A DNA stretch of 44,792 nt from a virus. The stretch covers positions 1-44,792 of IMG/VR virus record IMGVR_UViG_3300020182_000062, one strand, 5' to 3'. A program made the translations under genes and the position numbers. Under the pieces are notes generated by a model. It saw only the letters and a list, made by a program, of their open reading frames with translations. It made no database searches and was not told the DNA's origin. This document shows, piece by piece, positions 13,294-21,344 of this stretch. How positions within the stretch are numbered: position 1 is the stretch's first letter; each line of letters starts with the position of its first letter.

Positions 13294-15076
13294 ATCCTAA
13301 TCCCGCTAAACCCATAAGCATTGCGAATTCAGGGGGTGGTCCAGAATCCGATGCACCATCAAGAGCACCAGAATATGAATTATTAGTCACAGAAGTTTGA
13401 CTGTTATCCATAACAGTTCCTCCACCTGATAATCTTCTTGTTTCCTCTCTTTGTAATCTTTCTTGTTCTTCTAGTGCTGCCTGTTTGCGTTCTGATTCTT
13501 CTTTTAATTTTCTTGCTCTATCTGCTTCTTTTTTCTCAAGTCTTGCTTTTTCTGCTTCTGCAACTTCTTTTGCTATTCTTGCATCGGTTTCTGTTTGAGT
13601 CTCTACACCAACAAGTTTCTGTGCACCCTCAAATGCAGAATCACCAAAATTCATAACTCCATTGAAAGCATCAAAAAATGCTTCTTTAGGACTTTTACCT
13701 CCAGGAGTTATAGCAAGGACACCAGCAAGACCACCTGCTACTAATGCCAAAGGAAATCTCATTATCTTTGTGGATATCTGTGCTAATTTTATAGCAAGGT
13801 TAGCGAGTCCTGGACCCATCCCTTGATCAAAGGCACTAGTTATGTTTGAGAAAAATCCTACTATTTTGTCACTAATCGCATTAAAGAAGTCTCCTATCAT
13901 TGCCGTAAAAGAAAATCCTTTCAAATACTCTGCAGCATTGTTTAATCCAAACTTTCCAAGAATCCATGCAACGATACTTTTTAGAAGGTCAAGTGGATAA
14001 CCTACAATCGCTTTAAATGCGCCACCGATACCTCCTAGCACACCACCTACTAATTTAGAAAATATACTTCCGTCTTTACCATATCGATTAAATCCTTGTA
14101 TAGCACCCTTTACTGTTTCAAATATAGTAAATATAATTCTAAGTGGTGCGAATATTGCTCCAAACATTTTACCAATTACCCTAAATGGACCAAGCATTGC
14201 TTGAATTGAATTTTTAAATCCAGTAATCAGTTTTGATAACTTTCCTGCCCCTGAAGGTTTAGGTGGACCCGCTGGTTTTTTAAATTTGTCAAACATTCCT
14301 ATGAATTTTTGATAACCCCTCATTATGGCATTCATCCTGCCACTACCTTTTCTCATCTGTTGAAACTCTTTGGGACTCATTTGTTTCGCTATATTACTTA
14401 CTTCCTTACCATACACGTTTGGCATTTTTGCCATTTGATTTTGAGATACACCCGCCTTTGCTAGTGTGTTCATTTTATTGAATGATTTAGTTGGTTTTGC
14501 CTTTTTAGATGCTTCTTTGAATTTATCTATACCAAAAATCTTTGAATTGAACTTATTGATTTTATCAATTGAACCTCTTAAAAGACCTAACGAAAACTTT
14601 ACTGTAGCAAAACCACCTTTACCAAAAATCATTTTACCTAGACCAAGACTACCAAGTCCTGCAAGAAAGAGAAGAGGCGCTTTTATCAAACTATTTAAGA
14701 TTGAACCAAGAAATCCCAACATACCTTTTCGGTCTTTAGTCTCATCTTTTTCTTTAGGACTACTACCTTTACCCCCTTGATTTTCTTTAAGACCCTTTAA
14801 TGAAGCAAGTAATTCTTTTCTTTCTTCTTCTTCATCTCCCTTTTTCGCATTAAGGTCATCGAAATATTTACTAACCAAAGAAAAAATACTTTGGAGTTGC
14901 GAGGTGTGAGTTTCTCCAATTTTTAATTGAAGTATATCCGTGTTTAATGAGCGTTGTCTCTGTTCATTTGCCAGTAGGAGTGTCTGAGTAACTACATTCA
15001 GTTGTGTTGCGTTCAAAAGACTATCATTGCTTCCAAATGCGGGAATAGCAGTTCCGTTGGTGTCATCAATTGCCAT
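13292..15076 (-). CDS. Tail tape measure protein (gp29-like)
   Basis: A 594-residue protein, near the length of T4 gp29 (590). The N-terminal part is a helical, charged region (25-105) with coiled-coil character. The middle (about 115-460) has many Gly/Ala/Phe-rich hydrophobic segments such as LLFLAGLGSLGLGKMIFG and LIGKMFGAIFAPLRI-like stretches, typical of tape measures that insert into membranes during DNA injection. A charged coiled coil follows (about 495-545). It lies directly downstream of gp26 and its frameshift extension, where tape-measure genes lie in most tailed phages. The start has AAGGT upstream. Its length would set tail length. Confidence 0.75.
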   Translation of the reverse strand: MAIDDTNGTAIPAFGSNDSLLNATQLNVVTQTLLLANEQRQRSLNTDILQLKIGETHTSQLQSIFSLVSKYFDDLNAKKGDEEEERKELLASLKGLKENQGGKGSSPKEKDETKDRKGMLGFLGSILNSLIKAPLLFLAGLGSLGLGKMIFGKGGFATVKFSLGLLRGSIDKINKFNSKIFGIDKFKEASKKAKPTKSFNKMNTLAKAGVSQNQMAKMPNVYGKEVSNIAKQMSPKEFQQMRKGSGRMNAIMRGYQKFIGMFDKFKKPAGPPKPSGAGKLSKLITGFKNSIQAMLGPFRVIGKMFGAIFAPLRIIFTIFETVKGAIQGFNRYGKDGSIFSKLVGGVLGGIGGAFKAIVGYPLDLLKSIVAWILGKFGLNNAAEYLKGFSFTAMIGDFFNAISDKIVGFFSNITSAFDQGMGPGLANLAIKLAQISTKIMRFPLALVAGGLAGVLAITPGGKSPKEAFFDAFNGVMNFGDSAFEGAQKLVGVETQTETDARIAKEVAEAEKARLEKKEADRARKLKEESERKQAALEEQERLQREETRRLSGGGTVMDNSQTSVTNNSYSGALDGASDSGPPPEFAMLMGLAGLG

Positions 15077-15085
15077 GTGTTTACC

Positions 15086-15280
15086 TTATGCGCTCGTCTT
15101 ATTCATTTTTTCCTGTTCTTGTGCCTCTTTTTCGAGATGTTGTTCTAATAACATTAAATAAACTTCTCTTTCCCACGGATGCATATTTTCAATATCATGT
15201 AACGAATATTTAAAATGCTGCATCAAAGCAAAATTAGTTTTAAAATGAGAAACTAAATTGTCATGCGAGAGGCATACTAA
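15086..15280 (-). CDS. Predicted -1 frameshift extension of gp26 (tail assembly chaperone T-like)
   Basis: After the slippery T TTT TTT at 15280-15286, the -1 frame reads 64 codons to TAA at 15086-15088, 9 bp before the tape-measure start. The predicted extension begins LVCLSHDNLVSHFK and continues through NFALMQHFKYSLHDIENMHP, WEREVYLMLLEQHL and a charged helix. An independent start is unlikely: the first in-frame ATG (MQHF) lacks a ribosome site and would drop the first 19 codons. The fused protein would be 300 residues. An overlapping frame between a chaperone gene and the tape measure is the standard layout of lambda G/GT-type systems. Use of the shift is inferred. Confidence 0.7.
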   Translation of the reverse strand, partial: LVCLSHDNLVSHFKTNFALMQHFKYSLHDIENMHPWEREVYLMLLEQHLEKEAQEQEKMNKTSA

Positions 15281-15987
15281 AAAAAATCTTGAAGACCCTC
15301 CAATGTTAATTTATTCTCATGTCCACACTTTTTACAGGTGAACTCTACTTTTTGTTTTAATGACGGAATAGTTCCAAGAAAATCTCCGAGTTTTTCGAAC
15401 TGAAGTGATGTCATTGAGTTAATGAATTCATCCATTTCTTTTTGTGACCATTCTGTTATTCTTTCGTTGGGTGTAAGAATTGCTAATATGCAATGATTGA
15501 TCAGACTTAAACCGTATTCTGATTCAGACATACCCTGAGAAAAGTTTGACATAAAAGCATTGTAAGAAGGATATCTTAATTCTATAGATATTTCTGGATT
15601 TATCTCTACAATATTACTAATGTCTTTAGGTGGTGTCGGAATATCTATACTGCTTAATTCTATAGTAACATCTGTTTTTCCGTCACAATCTTTTGCAGAA
15701 CAAACTCCATTTAATGTAGAAGTTTCTCCGACTGACTTTGCCCTTATCATTGTAAATAGATACTCAACATCAAAAGAGGTGAGTGAATCAATATCGACAT
15801 TGTCATATATACAAGCAACTACAGTATCGAGCATTGCTCTCATCGCTGTTTTTTCATCATTTGATTCATGCGCTTGTAAAAGTATTTTTTCTTCTTTCAC
15901 TAGATATGGTCTGTATGTTACGACCTTCATGGTTGAAGGTATTTGTACCTCATATCTAACTGATTCATTTAACTTAGGTAGTGCCAT
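15277..15987 (-). CDS. gp26: Baseplate hub/tail assembly protein gp26
   Basis: A 236-residue protein of the T4 gp26 type (about 208 in T4). It opens MALPKLNESVRYEVQIPST, then KVVTYRPYLVKEEKILLQA, the family's hallmark. Two Cys pairs, GVCSAKDC near 120-127 and CKKC near the C-terminus, could bind zinc. In T4, gp26 is listed as a hub assembly protein. Here its position before the tape measure, and a slippery site at its last codons (GAT TTT TTT TAG), point to a tail-assembly chaperone role. It has CGGAGAA before the start and a minus-strand late promoter at 16022-16029. Confidence 0.82.
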   Translation of the reverse strand: MALPKLNESVRYEVQIPSTMKVVTYRPYLVKEEKILLQAHESNDEKTAMRAMLDTVVACIYDNVDIDSLTSFDVEYLFTMIRAKSVGETSTLNGVCSAKDCDGKTDVTIELSSIDIPTPPKDISNIVEINPEISIELRYPSYNAFMSNFSQGMSESEYGLSLINHCILAILTPNERITEWSQKEMDEFINSMTSLQFEKLGDFLGTIPSLKQKVEFTCKKCGHENKLTLEGLQDFF

Positions 15988-16021
15988 AATATTATTTATT
16001 CTCCGTGTTTATAATATAATT

Positions 16022-16029
16022 TATTTATA
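16022..16029 (-). promoter_or_regulatory. T4-type late promoter, minus strand
   Basis: TATAAATA on the minus strand. The predicted start near 16016 gives a 28-base leader to gp26. Confidence 0.85.
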
Positions 16030-16035
16030 ATCTTT

Positions 16036-16752
16036 TTAAAAGATTTTTCTCATAACGCCGCCAAGAAGTGCCTCGCCAATCTGACTCCCTCTTCCTTTGT
16101 CATATTTTGATACAGTTTTAAATTTCTTGAACGATAGTTGTACTGTTTGTTTAAGTAATGTTGATTCTGACGCTCCACCCATAGTAATCTCTGACATACT
16201 ATAAGGAAAACAATCTTCAAGTTCAATCTCATATATTATATCATCACTTGTGATAAAATTTAAATCGAACTGCCCTTGAGCAAAATCTAGTGGACCAAGT
16301 CTCGGAAGTCTTGACCTTATAGAACTTGGTATTTTACCAGCATTAAATAATTTCTTCTTTGTGATATCAAACGCAACACCCTTTCTTAGAACTTGGATTA
16401 TTACAGGTTTAACATAACTTTTATTATATCTTAATGTTTTGTTTTGAGAATCATATGCTGTTCGTTGCCATGCTTCAAAATAATATCTTGACCCAAAATC
16501 GTTAAGAAGAATAAACGAAAGATTAATATCCATATGTGAATCGCCATAAGCAACCTTGAATGTGTTATCCATCCCCATTTGAACTTCTCTTGTAGTAATT
16601 TGTCTGCTAGGTAAAACTACATCAGTACACAATATATCCATACTTCTATTTTCGCCGTTTACTGTAGGCAGTTTAACTCTATATAAATTAGAGTCTGCTA
16701 GACCTCCACCTTTACCGATTTCTGATAAAATATCATCTACCCGTTGTGCCAT
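16036..16752 (-). CDS. Tail-tube-fold baseplate protein (gp54/gp19-like)
   Basis: A 238-residue protein. DILCTDVVLPSRQITTREVQ at about 39-58 and DINLSFILLNDFGSRYYFEAW at about 75-95 are the gp19/gp54 tail-tube fold pattern, with a late YEIELEDCFPYSMSEITM and a final beta strand (TVQLSFKKF). In T4, gp54 starts tube assembly on gp48 and is a paralogue of tube protein gp19. Because it sits with gp26, the tape measure and gp48 rather than beside a sheath gene, gp54 is preferred. T4 gp54 is longer (320), so identity as gp54 is moderate. Confidence 0.65.
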   Translation of the reverse strand: MAQRVDDILSEIGKGGGLADSNLYRVKLPTVNGENRSMDILCTDVVLPSRQITTREVQMGMDNTFKVAYGDSHMDINLSFILLNDFGSRYYFEAWQRTAYDSQNKTLRYNKSYVKPVIIQVLRKGVAFDITKKKLFNAGKIPSSIRSRLPRLGPLDFAQGQFDLNFITSDDIIYEIELEDCFPYSMSEITMGGASESTLLKQTVQLSFKKFKTVSKYDKGRGSQIGEALLGGVMRKIF

Positions 16753-16755
16753 TTT

Positions 16756-17334
16756 TTAACCTATCATCTTTCTTGAGTCTGAGTATGCAGTAAGAGCATT
16801 TGGAATTTTCTTGAAACTTGCTACAGGAAGGAATGCTGCTATCTCCCAATCTGTGGCAGGAACCTGTGCAAAACTACTTTTAACATTTGATGTTAAATAA
16901 TGTTTAAAACAAGGTTTATAGTATTTTAAATTTGCTGTTGATTTAAGAGTACTATATGTAATGTTAAATTTTGCGGTAGGTGAGTTTTTACTTGATGCAA
17001 TATCCATTAACCCGTCTAGCATCTTTGCTCGTAACATAGGATTAATGTAGTGTAGGTTTAATCCATAGAAACCCTTTGGTGCAGGTCCAACTATAACAAC
17101 TAAAGGGAAGGTGTCATAATACGGTAATGTGTCTTTTGTCTTTGGGTCGTAAAAGAACATCTGCATCGTTCCGACTATATCCCCACCAGTAGGTAACTCT
17201 CCCATTAATGCGTTACGATTAATTCCTCGTAAATCTCTTGCACGTTGGCGAAACCATTTACGTGATTCCGCAGTACGAGGTGTTACTCCCGCTCGGAATG
17301 CTTCTTGTGATAGGGTATCGAATATCTTACTCAT
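16756..17334 (-). CDS. Putative gp2-like DNA end protector protein
   Basis: A 192-residue protein. It has a basic N-terminus (SRKWFRQRARDL), then GTMQMFFYDPKTKDTLPYYD, TFPLVVIVGPAPKGFYGLNL, and HYINPMLRAKMLDGL. This compact domain is shared among marine T4-like phages. The gene is adjacent to gp4 as gene 2 is in T4, which supports the gp2 assignment. T4 gp2 binds packaged DNA ends and blocks RecBCD; it is longer (about 270). No ribosome site is visible, and a minus-strand TATAAATA lies so close that the transcript would be leaderless. The function is tentative. Confidence 0.5.
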   Translation of the reverse strand: MSKIFDTLSQEAFRAGVTPRTAESRKWFRQRARDLRGINRNALMGELPTGGDIVGTMQMFFYDPKTKDTLPYYDTFPLVVIVGPAPKGFYGLNLHYINPMLRAKMLDGLMDIASSKNSPTAKFNITYSTLKSTANLKYYKPCFKHYLTSNVKSSFAQVPATDWEIAAFLPVASFKKIPNALTAYSDSRKMIG

Positions 17335-17340
17335 ATAGTC

Positions 17341-17348
17341 TATTTATA
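17341..17348 (-). promoter_or_regulatory. T4-type late promoter giving a near-leaderless transcript
   Basis: TATAAATA on the minus strand. With TATAAATA at -13 to -6, the start is 17335, one base before the ATG (17334-17332). Confidence 0.65.
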
Positions 17349-17834
17349 CTATTTTTTACGACGTTTGAAAGGTTTTATTGGTTTTAATGGTTTGGTTGAC
17401 TTAGGTATAATAGACTTCAAGGGTTCGTTCTTCTCAGTCCATATTATAAACTCCCAACCTCTGTCCTTGGCATATTCTTCTGCTGCTTCCCATTTGTTCA
17501 CGTTCTTAATATAAGTCAAACTCTCGTTGAGGTATCTCTTTGTTCTGCGTCCACCCTTGGGAGGTCTAGTTTGTCCATCAGGTTTTATCTCTACAAGGAA
17601 CGTCTTACCCTGTTTAGTTGAAAGTTTCAAGTCCATAAAGTATCGGTGGTACTTCTTATCTACTTCATATAGATATGGTATAACAACTTCTTCGGATGAC
17701 CACTTGATTATATTAGGGTTGTCGTCGCACCATTTAAAGGCATGTCGTTCCCATAGAGAACGATAGATAACCTTGGTTGGGTCACCTTCATACTTAGATG
17801 GATTTTTTACTGAATATCTTCCAGAATATGCCAT
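17349..17834 (-). CDS. gp4: Head completion protein gp4
   Basis: A 161-residue protein (T4 gp4 is 150). The start at 17834 is chosen because MAYSGRYSVKNPSKYEGDP is the family N-terminus, while the longer frame upstream is hydrophobic and overlaps the divergent gene. It keeps a PD-(D/E)xK-like nuclease pattern: Glu29 in YRSLWERHAFKWCD, Asp68 in RYFMDLKL, and Glu82-Ile-Lys84 in FLVEIKP, as in TnsA-like folds. gp4 is needed for head completion after packaging and may trim or hold DNA ends. The C-terminus is a Lys/Pro repeat (STKPLKPIKPFKRRKK), probably DNA-binding. A weak ACTAAATA lies at 17870-17877 (minus). Confidence 0.85.
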   Translation of the reverse strand: MAYSGRYSVKNPSKYEGDPTKVIYRSLWERHAFKWCDDNPNIIKWSSEEVVIPYLYEVDKKYHRYFMDLKLSTKQGKTFLVEIKPDGQTRPPKGGRRTKRYLNESLTYIKNVNKWEAAEEYAKDRGWEFIIWTEKNEPLKSIIPKSTKPLKPIKPFKRRKK

Positions 17835-17842
17835 AAAAACCT

Positions 17843-17850
17843 TATAAATA
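17843..17850 (+). promoter_or_regulatory. T4-type late promoter for the baseplate operon
   Basis: Exact TATAAATA, with a start expected at about 17856 and a 34-base leader to gp48 at 17890. It lies in the 55-bp divergent region between gp4 and gp48. Confidence 0.8.
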
Positions 17851-17853
17851 GAC

Positions 17854-17882
17854 TTGACGAATATAAAACTATTTAGTAAAGT
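17854..17882 (+). promoter_or_regulatory. Possible sigma70-type promoter overlapping the gp48 leader
   Basis: TTGACG (17854-17859), 17-bp spacer, TAAAGT (17877-17882), seven bases before the gp48 ATG. It is weaker than the other promoters in the window and may be chance. Confidence 0.35.
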
Positions 17883-17889
17883 AATAAAG

Positions 17890-19029
17890 ATGGCATCAAT
17901 ATATAACAACTATATGGTTGACAAAAATGGTAACTTAGTCGACCGACGTAATGTTTATGGGGAGGAAGGTAGTGAAATAAAAACAGAGAAAACACCAATT
18001 CAGAGATTTTCTGAGTCAGGTTATATAAGAAATACCTTCCCACAAAATTTAAAAAGTGATGGTAATAAGACCTATATAAGGTTTGAGGTTATTGATGAGA
18101 AACCAGTAATGCTAGGTGATTTAGGGGGTTTGGTTAAACCTATGTTAACAGAAATTGTTGACCTCGCAGATGACTTCAGTGAAGCAGTTCAGAATACAAA
18201 TGGTTTAGGGTTGTTTGTAAATCTTGGATTATCTTTTGCGGACCGCGCTGCAGAATTATCACAGAGTAAGACTACACAAGACCGAGACATAATGCTCCCT
18301 GTGAAGGGCGACCAATATGTGGAAATATACATGCCTGAAGGAATAGTTTATGGAGGTAGTGTACAGTATAAAGGTGTGGATTTAGGTCGTGCTGGCGCTC
18401 TCGGTGTTTCTGCGTTACAAACTGGCAAAAACCCTTTAACCGCAATGTTAAATTCAGGAGTGACTACATTGGCACGTGGGTTAAAAGGTGCTGCTAATAG
18501 CGCATCAACAAACCTTGCCGTTAATCAGATTTTACAAAACTTCAGTAGTGATGATTTTGATACAACAATAGTTAAAAAAGTAGCGAATGTTGCTTCTCAA
18601 GTTACAGTAAATCCAAATACAAGACAAACTTTTGAGCATGTAGACACTCGTTCATTTTCGTTTTCGTTTACTATGATTCCTACCTCAAAAAATGAGTCAA
18701 TGGCAATTAAAGATATTGTTAAATTTTTCCGTACACAACTATATCCGGAATCAATTGATGAAGCAGGAATTAGTATGGGTTATAAATATCCAGAAAGATT
18801 TTATATACACATGATGTATGAAGGTAAAAGAGTATTTCATAAAATAAAACCAGCATATTTAACTGCTGCAGAAGTTAAGTATAATGGTGGTAAGCAAGTA
18901 TTCTTCAATGAAGGTGATGAAGTTGAACCTTATCAAACTGAATTGACTTTATCGTTTACAGAATCTACTCAGTTAGTAAGACAAGACATAAAAGGCGACC
19001 CTGAATCAACAGACCCAAGAGGATTTTAA
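17890..19029 (+). CDS. gp48: Baseplate tail-tube cap protein gp48
   Basis: A 379-residue protein from the start at 17890 (T4 gp48 is 364). The late promoter at 17843 rules out the longer frame from 17854. The N-terminus ASIYNNYMVDKNGNLVDRRN precedes TYIRFEVIDEKPVMLGDLGG. The middle contains QYVEIYMPEGIVYGGSVQYK. The C-terminal domain (TFEHVDTRSFSFSFTMIPTS; YPERFYIHMMYEGKRVFH) has the tube-like beta fold. gp48 sits on the hub-wedge dome and nucleates the tube with gp54. It is followed directly by gp53 with no gap. Confidence 0.8.
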   Translation: MASIYNNYMVDKNGNLVDRRNVYGEEGSEIKTEKTPIQRFSESGYIRNTFPQNLKSDGNKTYIRFEVIDEKPVMLGDLGGLVKPMLTEIVDLADDFSEAVQNTNGLGLFVNLGLSFADRAAELSQSKTTQDRDIMLPVKGDQYVEIYMPEGIVYGGSVQYKGVDLGRAGALGVSALQTGKNPLTAMLNSGVTTLARGLKGAANSASTNLAVNQILQNFSSDDFDTTIVKKVANVASQVTVNPNTRQTFEHVDTRSFSFSFTMIPTSKNESMAIKDIVKFFRTQLYPESIDEAGISMGYKYPERFYIHMMYEGKRVFHKIKPAYLTAAEVKYNGGKQVFFNEGDEVEPYQTELTLSFTESTQLVRQDIKGDPESTDPRGF

Positions 19030-19791
19030 ATGCCCACAAATTACTTTGCAAATTTTCAATCAGTTCCATATAGGTTTGGGGATAATGAGACTGCAGTTTT
19101 TACTAAAAAACTTTCTCAATATGTTTCTGTATTAGAACATACAAAGAATAGTGAAACCTTATATGAAAAATATACAATAATAGCAGGAGAAAGACCTGAT
19201 ACACTATCTTACAAACTTTATGGAACTGTAGATTACTATTGGACATTTTTTCTTGTAAACGAACACATTCGTGAATCTGGTTGGGCAATTCCTAGTTATG
19301 ATTTGCTTGAAGAATCAAAAGTTAGATATCCTCATAGAACAGTAACCACTAATGGTGATATATCAAGTGATAATGGTTCATATGAATTATTTCCTGTTGG
19401 GGTAACTGTTACGGGTCAACAAAGTGGTACACAAGGAACAATAATACGTAAGATACCAGAGATGGGTCAAATAATAATAAATACTGGAGGCAGTGCATTC
19501 CTTCCAACTGAACAATTGTCTTTTTCAACTGTTGACGGAAATAAAGTAGTAAATCTTATATCAGAGTCTGCTCAGTATGATTCCGTTCATCATTATGAAG
19601 ATGCTGATGGAGTACATCAAGATTTACCTTTATTTGATTTCGGTAATCCTGCTCAAGGGTTGACCCCCATATCATATCGCGAAAGACTTGAAAATAAAAA
19701 CCTAGAACTACAACGAATTGTTATTATCAAACCAAGTTCTATTGGTCCAGTTGTCCGTGAATTTAAGTCTCTTATGAAACAAAAAAATTAG
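19030..19791 (+). CDS. gp53: Baseplate wedge protein gp53
   Basis: A 253-residue protein (T4 gp53 is 196). The N-terminal domain is typical: NYFANFQSVPYRFGDNE, then ERPDTLSYKLYGTVDYYWTF and FLVNEHIRESGWAIPSYD, the LysM-like segment that grips neighbouring wedge proteins. Residues about 115-170 (VGVTVTGQQSGTQGTIIRKI, GQIIINTGGSAFLPTEQLSF) form an extra beta-rich insertion that explains the extra length. The C-terminus has the conserved SYRERLENKNLELQRIVIIK block. It joins wedges around the hub. It is immediately downstream of gp48. Confidence 0.87.
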   Translation: MPTNYFANFQSVPYRFGDNETAVFTKKLSQYVSVLEHTKNSETLYEKYTIIAGERPDTLSYKLYGTVDYYWTFFLVNEHIRESGWAIPSYDLLEESKVRYPHRTVTTNGDISSDNGSYELFPVGVTVTGQQSGTQGTIIRKIPEMGQIIINTGGSAFLPTEQLSFSTVDGNKVVNLISESAQYDSVHHYEDADGVHQDLPLFDFGNPAQGLTPISYRERLENKNLELQRIVIIKPSSIGPVVREFKSLMKQKN

Positions 19792-19794
19792 AAT

Positions 19795-21339
19795 ATGTCT
19801 AGTGGTTCACAAAGAAATCCTCAGTTCTTAATAAGGGAAGCAGTATTAACTGCAGATAGATGGCAGGTTCCGAATGCCCCTACTCCTGATCAAGAACAAA
19901 CTACAAACGATGATGCAGTAAAGGTTGCAACTACTGAAAAGAAACAAGAAGGAACACGTCCTGTACAAATAGAAATAACTTCATTGATTGCTGAAGTTCT
20001 TATATATGAATCTCTAGATAAACCTTTCCTGACAGGTAAAGTTACAGTAGTTGATTCTTCGGGTTTGTTTAATGGAATGGAATTTTCAGGAACAGAAAGA
20101 ATAACACTTTCTATTGGTACTATCGATGAAGACCATGAAGAAATGGTTGTGAGAAAGAATTTTATAATGACTGGTATTGAAGCAGTCAAAAGTAACAATA
20201 AGTCTTCTTCTTCAAGTACTTTTGTTTTTTCTATTATGGATGAGATTGGTTTCATTGGTCGCAGTACAAAGTTAAGAAAATCTTACAGTGGTAATTTAGA
20301 ATCTATTATAAGGAAAATTATTCGAAACGAATTTGGGCAAAAAATTGACGTAAGTCTTACGGGCGTTAAAAATGTAAAAGATATTGTAAGTGTTCAAGGT
20401 GGTATGAATGTAATTGTTCCTAACCTAAACATTTTGGAGACTATAACTTGGTTGTGTAGTAGATTGACAACAAGAAATAGTTCTCCATACTATGCTTTCG
20501 CTACATTAAATATTCCAATAGCGAAAAGTGAACTCGGTCTTGACATTTTAGATAATGCTTCAATCTCAAATTCATCTTCAAACGATTTGTCAAAATCTGT
20601 AATTAGACTCGGTAATCTGCAAACTATGCTAACTCAGTCACCTTTCAATAAGCAACCTTATGTTTTTACTCCTTCTACCGCAACCAAAAGTACAGAAAGA
20701 GGGTTGAATAGTTATTTCACTATTAAAGAATTAGATATCCCTAAAGGTTCTGACACACTAAGGATGGTAGATATGGGAGCAGTTAGCAGTAACTATTCTA
20801 ATACTAATTTAGGTACAGGAGAAGTAACCAAAGTACGTCATTTAATGACAAAAAGCGTGCTTTCATTGCAAAGGGATGGGACTATAGGTTCAGATGGACA
20901 AGGGGTTCAAAACGTTGTAGACCAACAATTTGCTATAGGACCAGAAAATAAATCTAAAAGCATAGACTTATACCCCTCTAGAAATTTTCATACAATATCG
21001 TCATCTGGAACTTATGGCGATTTGCAAAGTTATCACGATGAAAAGCAAGAGCAAAATTTTAGACATAAGATTTCTTCTAAGGCAATGAAGGCGCATCTAA
21101 ATAAACAACCATTAAATATTGTTATCGAAGGTTCTACTTTTATGATTGGTAGAGCAACAGTAGGAAGGGTTATAGATATAAGTGTGAGAAGTGATGTGAC
21201 ACAGGTAGAAAGTACTGAAAGTCTAAACGATTCTAGATATTCTGGAAAACATCTTGTTTACGAACTGAAACATCAGTTTACAAAAGAAAACCATAATATC
21301 ACACTAAATCTCCGCAAACTAGAATCTAAAAGAGAGTAG
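19795..21339 (+). CDS. Baseplate hub protein (gp27-like)
   Basis: A 514-residue protein (T4 gp27 is 391). IEITSLIAEVLIYESLDKPF and LTGKVTVVDSSGLF give the first tube-like barrel of hub proteins; FSGTERITLSIG, FVFSIMDEIGFIGRSTKLRK and SYSGNLESIIRKIIRNEFG continue the gp27/VgrG N-terminal pattern, and a NILETITWLCSRLTTRNSSP block precedes a second barrel. The C-terminal part (STFMIGRATVGRVIDISV; SGKHLVYELKHQFTKENHNI) completes it. Its place right before the gp5-like OB protein supports a trimeric hub that carries the spike. The assignment rests on pattern and position. Confidence 0.68.
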   Translation: MSSGSQRNPQFLIREAVLTADRWQVPNAPTPDQEQTTNDDAVKVATTEKKQEGTRPVQIEITSLIAEVLIYESLDKPFLTGKVTVVDSSGLFNGMEFSGTERITLSIGTIDEDHEEMVVRKNFIMTGIEAVKSNNKSSSSSTFVFSIMDEIGFIGRSTKLRKSYSGNLESIIRKIIRNEFGQKIDVSLTGVKNVKDIVSVQGGMNVIVPNLNILETITWLCSRLTTRNSSPYYAFATLNIPIAKSELGLDILDNASISNSSSNDLSKSVIRLGNLQTMLTQSPFNKQPYVFTPSTATKSTERGLNSYFTIKELDIPKGSDTLRMVDMGAVSSNYSNTNLGTGEVTKVRHLMTKSVLSLQRDGTIGSDGQGVQNVVDQQFAIGPENKSKSIDLYPSRNFHTISSSGTYGDLQSYHDEKQEQNFRHKISSKAMKAHLNKQPLNIVIEGSTFMIGRATVGRVIDISVRSDVTQVESTESLNDSRYSGKHLVYELKHQFTKENHNITLNLRKLESKRE

Positions 21340-21344
21340 GAATT

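Noticed and set aside
17835-17909. Longer N-terminus for gp4
   Set aside because: The extra 25 residues are hydrophobic, cross the divergent promoter region and precede the family N-terminus MAYSGRYS.
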